This document shows, in pieces, positions 4,966-5,860 of a stretch of DNA of 5,860 nucleotides; within the stretch, counting starts at the first letter, position 1, and every line of letters starts with the position of its first letter. The stretch spans positions 1-5,860 of the forward strand of contig CAZGMC010000143.1 of NCBI GenBank assembly GCA_964526565.1, written 5' to 3'. A program made the position numbers and the translations under genes. Under the pieces are notes generated by a model. The model had not been told where the DNA came from and made no database searches. It saw only the letters and a program-made list of their open reading frames with translations. Source of the stretch: CAZGMC01 sp964526565. Lineage in GTDB: Bacteria > Pseudomonadota > Alphaproteobacteria > DSM-16000 > Inquilinaceae.

Positions 4966-5610
4966 ATGCGTCTGACCGTCAAGATCTGCGGCATCCGCAC
5001 GCCGGAGGCCATAAGCGCCGCCGCCGAGGGCGGCGCGCGCGCCATTGGGCTGGTGTTCTATCCGAAGAGCCCGCGGGCGGTCTCTGCGGAGCTGGCCGCA
5101 TCGCTGGCGCGGCTGCTGCCGACCGGCATGCGCGCCATCGGCCTGTTCGTCGACCCGGACGAGGCGTACCTGGACAGCGTCGTCAGCCAGGTGCCGCTCG
5201 ACGTGATCCAGCTGCACGGCGGCGAATCGCCCGAATGCGTCGCCGCGGTGCGGGCCGCCTATGGCATTCCGGTCATGAAGGCCATCCGCGTGGCGACGGC
5301 CGCCGACCTGGAGCAGGTGCCGCCCTATGAGGCCGTGGCCGACCAGCTTCTGTTCGACGCCAAACTGCCGTCGAACGTCGCCGCGCTGCCCGGCGGCAAC
5401 GGTGTGCCCTTCGACTGGTCGATCCTCGCCGGCCGGTCGTGGTCGCGGCCGTGGATGCTGTCGGGCGGCCTCAACGCCGACAACCTGGCCGAGGCGGTGG
5501 CGGAGACGGGCGCACGGGCGGTCGACGTGTCCTCCGGCGTCGAAGCCCGCCCCGGCCTGAAGGATCCGGCGCGAATCCGCGCCCTGCTGGCCCGCGCGGC
5601 AAACCTTTGA
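4966..5610 (+). CDS. trpF: Phosphoribosylanthranilate isomerase
   Basis: A 214-residue TIM-barrel enzyme that converts N-(5'-phosphoribosyl)anthranilate to CdRP by Amadori rearrangement, in tryptophan synthesis. Visible landmarks: K6-I-C8-G-I at strand 1 with the catalytic Cys general base, G28-L-V-F-Y-P, Q82-L-H-G85, the catalytic acid Asp in L-L-F-D131, G143-G-N-G...F149-D-W151, L165-S-G-G-L169 and V187-D-V-S-S-G-V-E194, the phosphate-binding end of the barrel. Length is normal. ATG 4966 was chosen because family members begin 3-5 residues before KICG; GGTGAGG lies just upstream. A GTG at 4948 in the same frame would add six residues and shorten the gap to pyrF to six bases, and remains possible. 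In many alphaproteobacteria trpB follows; here a minus-strand terminator follows and no trpB start is seen. Confidence 0.96.
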   Translation: MRLTVKICGIRTPEAISAAAEGGARAIGLVFYPKSPRAVSAELAASLARLLPTGMRAIGLFVDPDEAYLDSVVSQVPLDVIQLHGGESPECVAAVRAAYGIPVMKAIRVATAADLEQVPPYEAVADQLLFDAKLPSNVAALPGGNGVPFDWSILAGRSWSRPWMLSGGLNADNLAEAVAETGARAVDVSSGVEARPGLKDPARIRALLARAANL

Positions 5611-5642
5611 GGCCTCGGCACCGTCCGCCATTGCCGCCTTAG

Positions 5643-5684
5643 AAAAAACCGCCCTCAGAAAAGCCGCCCGGCGAAGCGGGCGGC
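5643..5684 (-). terminator. Strong intrinsic terminator oriented for the minus strand
   Basis: GCCGCCCG (5663-5670) and CGGGCGGC (5677-5684) pair perfectly around a 6-base loop that reads CTTCGC on the minus strand. On that strand the stem is followed by TTTT (5662-5659), then a second GGGCGG and TTTTTT (5648-5643). On the + strand the bases after the stem are GAGGTGTC, not T-rich. It therefore best serves a gene transcribed leftward from beyond the window, although it may also stop trpF transcripts. Confidence 0.7.
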
Positions 5685-5823
5685 GAGGTGTCAACAGGGA
5701 GGCATCAACAAGAATCGGATTACCGGCAATGGCATGGCCGCCGGACCGATGATAATTTCCTAAGCATGCCTCCTTGAGGTTTGGTTAACATATTAAAACA
5801 GCGCACCGATCCAAACGACGTAG

Positions 5824-5859
5824 GGCGGCCGCCGGCGCCTGATGACGCCGGCGGCCGCC
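5824..5859. repeat. Inverted repeat with 14-bp arms at the window edge
   Basis: Bases 5824-5837 pair perfectly with 5846-5859 around the 8-base loop CCTGATGA. The arms are GC-only and contain GCGGCCGC. The window ends one base later, so whether a T run follows on the + strand cannot be seen. On the minus strand, frames remain open across it to stops near 5790-5800, so it may lie inside the end of a leftward gene. The stretch 5685-5823 shows no convincing gene. Confidence 0.6.
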
Positions 5860-5860
5860 G

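Noticed and set aside
3862..5694. Long open minus-strand frame (610 codons) opposite pyrF and trpF
   Set aside because: It is antisense to two enzymes with intact catalytic motifs. Its product is His/Arg/Gly-rich and has no recognisable domain.
5785..5796. CtrA-type site (TTAA at 5785 and 5793)
   Set aside because: The two TTAA half-sites are 4 bp apart rather than the expected 7, and no start codon with a gene follows in the window.
5686..5800. Leader peptide or small gene with GGAGG on the minus strand near 5770
   Set aside because: The GGAGG is only one base from the ATG, the frame codes about 14-22 residues without Trp runs or a clear role, and no other start is well placed.

Overview
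The window is GC-rich DNA from an alphaproteobacterium. The clearest lineage marker is a three-part general stress response set (a PhyR-type response regulator, an EcfG-type sigma factor and a NepR-type anti-sigma factor), a system known only from Alphaproteobacteria. The pyrF-trpF pair and the PmtA-like methyltransferase also fit that class. I cannot name the genus; a member of the Rhodospirillales or a related order is a guess.

Layout, left to right. Positions 2-37 look like the tail of a + strand gene, followed by a strong hairpin. A small glycine-zipper lipoprotein lies at 205-447(+), followed by a 26-bp perfect palindrome. A PmtA-like SAM-dependent methyltransferase lies at 623-1231(+). 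It converges on phyR at 1319-2065(-). A 653-bp gap, AT-rich in its middle, separates phyR from the divergent ecfG at 2719-3375(+). A NepR-like gene at 3497-3862(-) runs tail to tail with ecfG. A 329-bp spacer with a candidate promoter leads into pyrF (4192-4941,+) and trpF (4966-5610,+), probably one transcript. Behind trpF is a terminator oriented for the minus strand, then about 175 bp without a convincing gene, ending in a second strong hairpin at the window edge.

How the genes work together. In the known system NepR holds EcfG inactive. Stress-triggered phosphorylation of the PhyR receiver exposes its sigma-like domain, which captures NepR and frees EcfG to redirect RNA polymerase. All three partners are here, but the arrangement and details are atypical. 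nepR is not the upstream partner of ecfG; it sits on the opposite strand, convergent with it. NepR carries a five-copy GSDAT tail encoded by a 15-bp tandem repeat. PhyR has Cys where the receiver normally has a metal-binding Asp. EcfG has a basic, proline-rich C-terminal extension. No canonical EcfG promoter (GGAAC-N16/17-CGTT) was found by eye in the intergenic regions. The other genes are housekeeping (UMP and tryptophan synthesis) or envelope-related.
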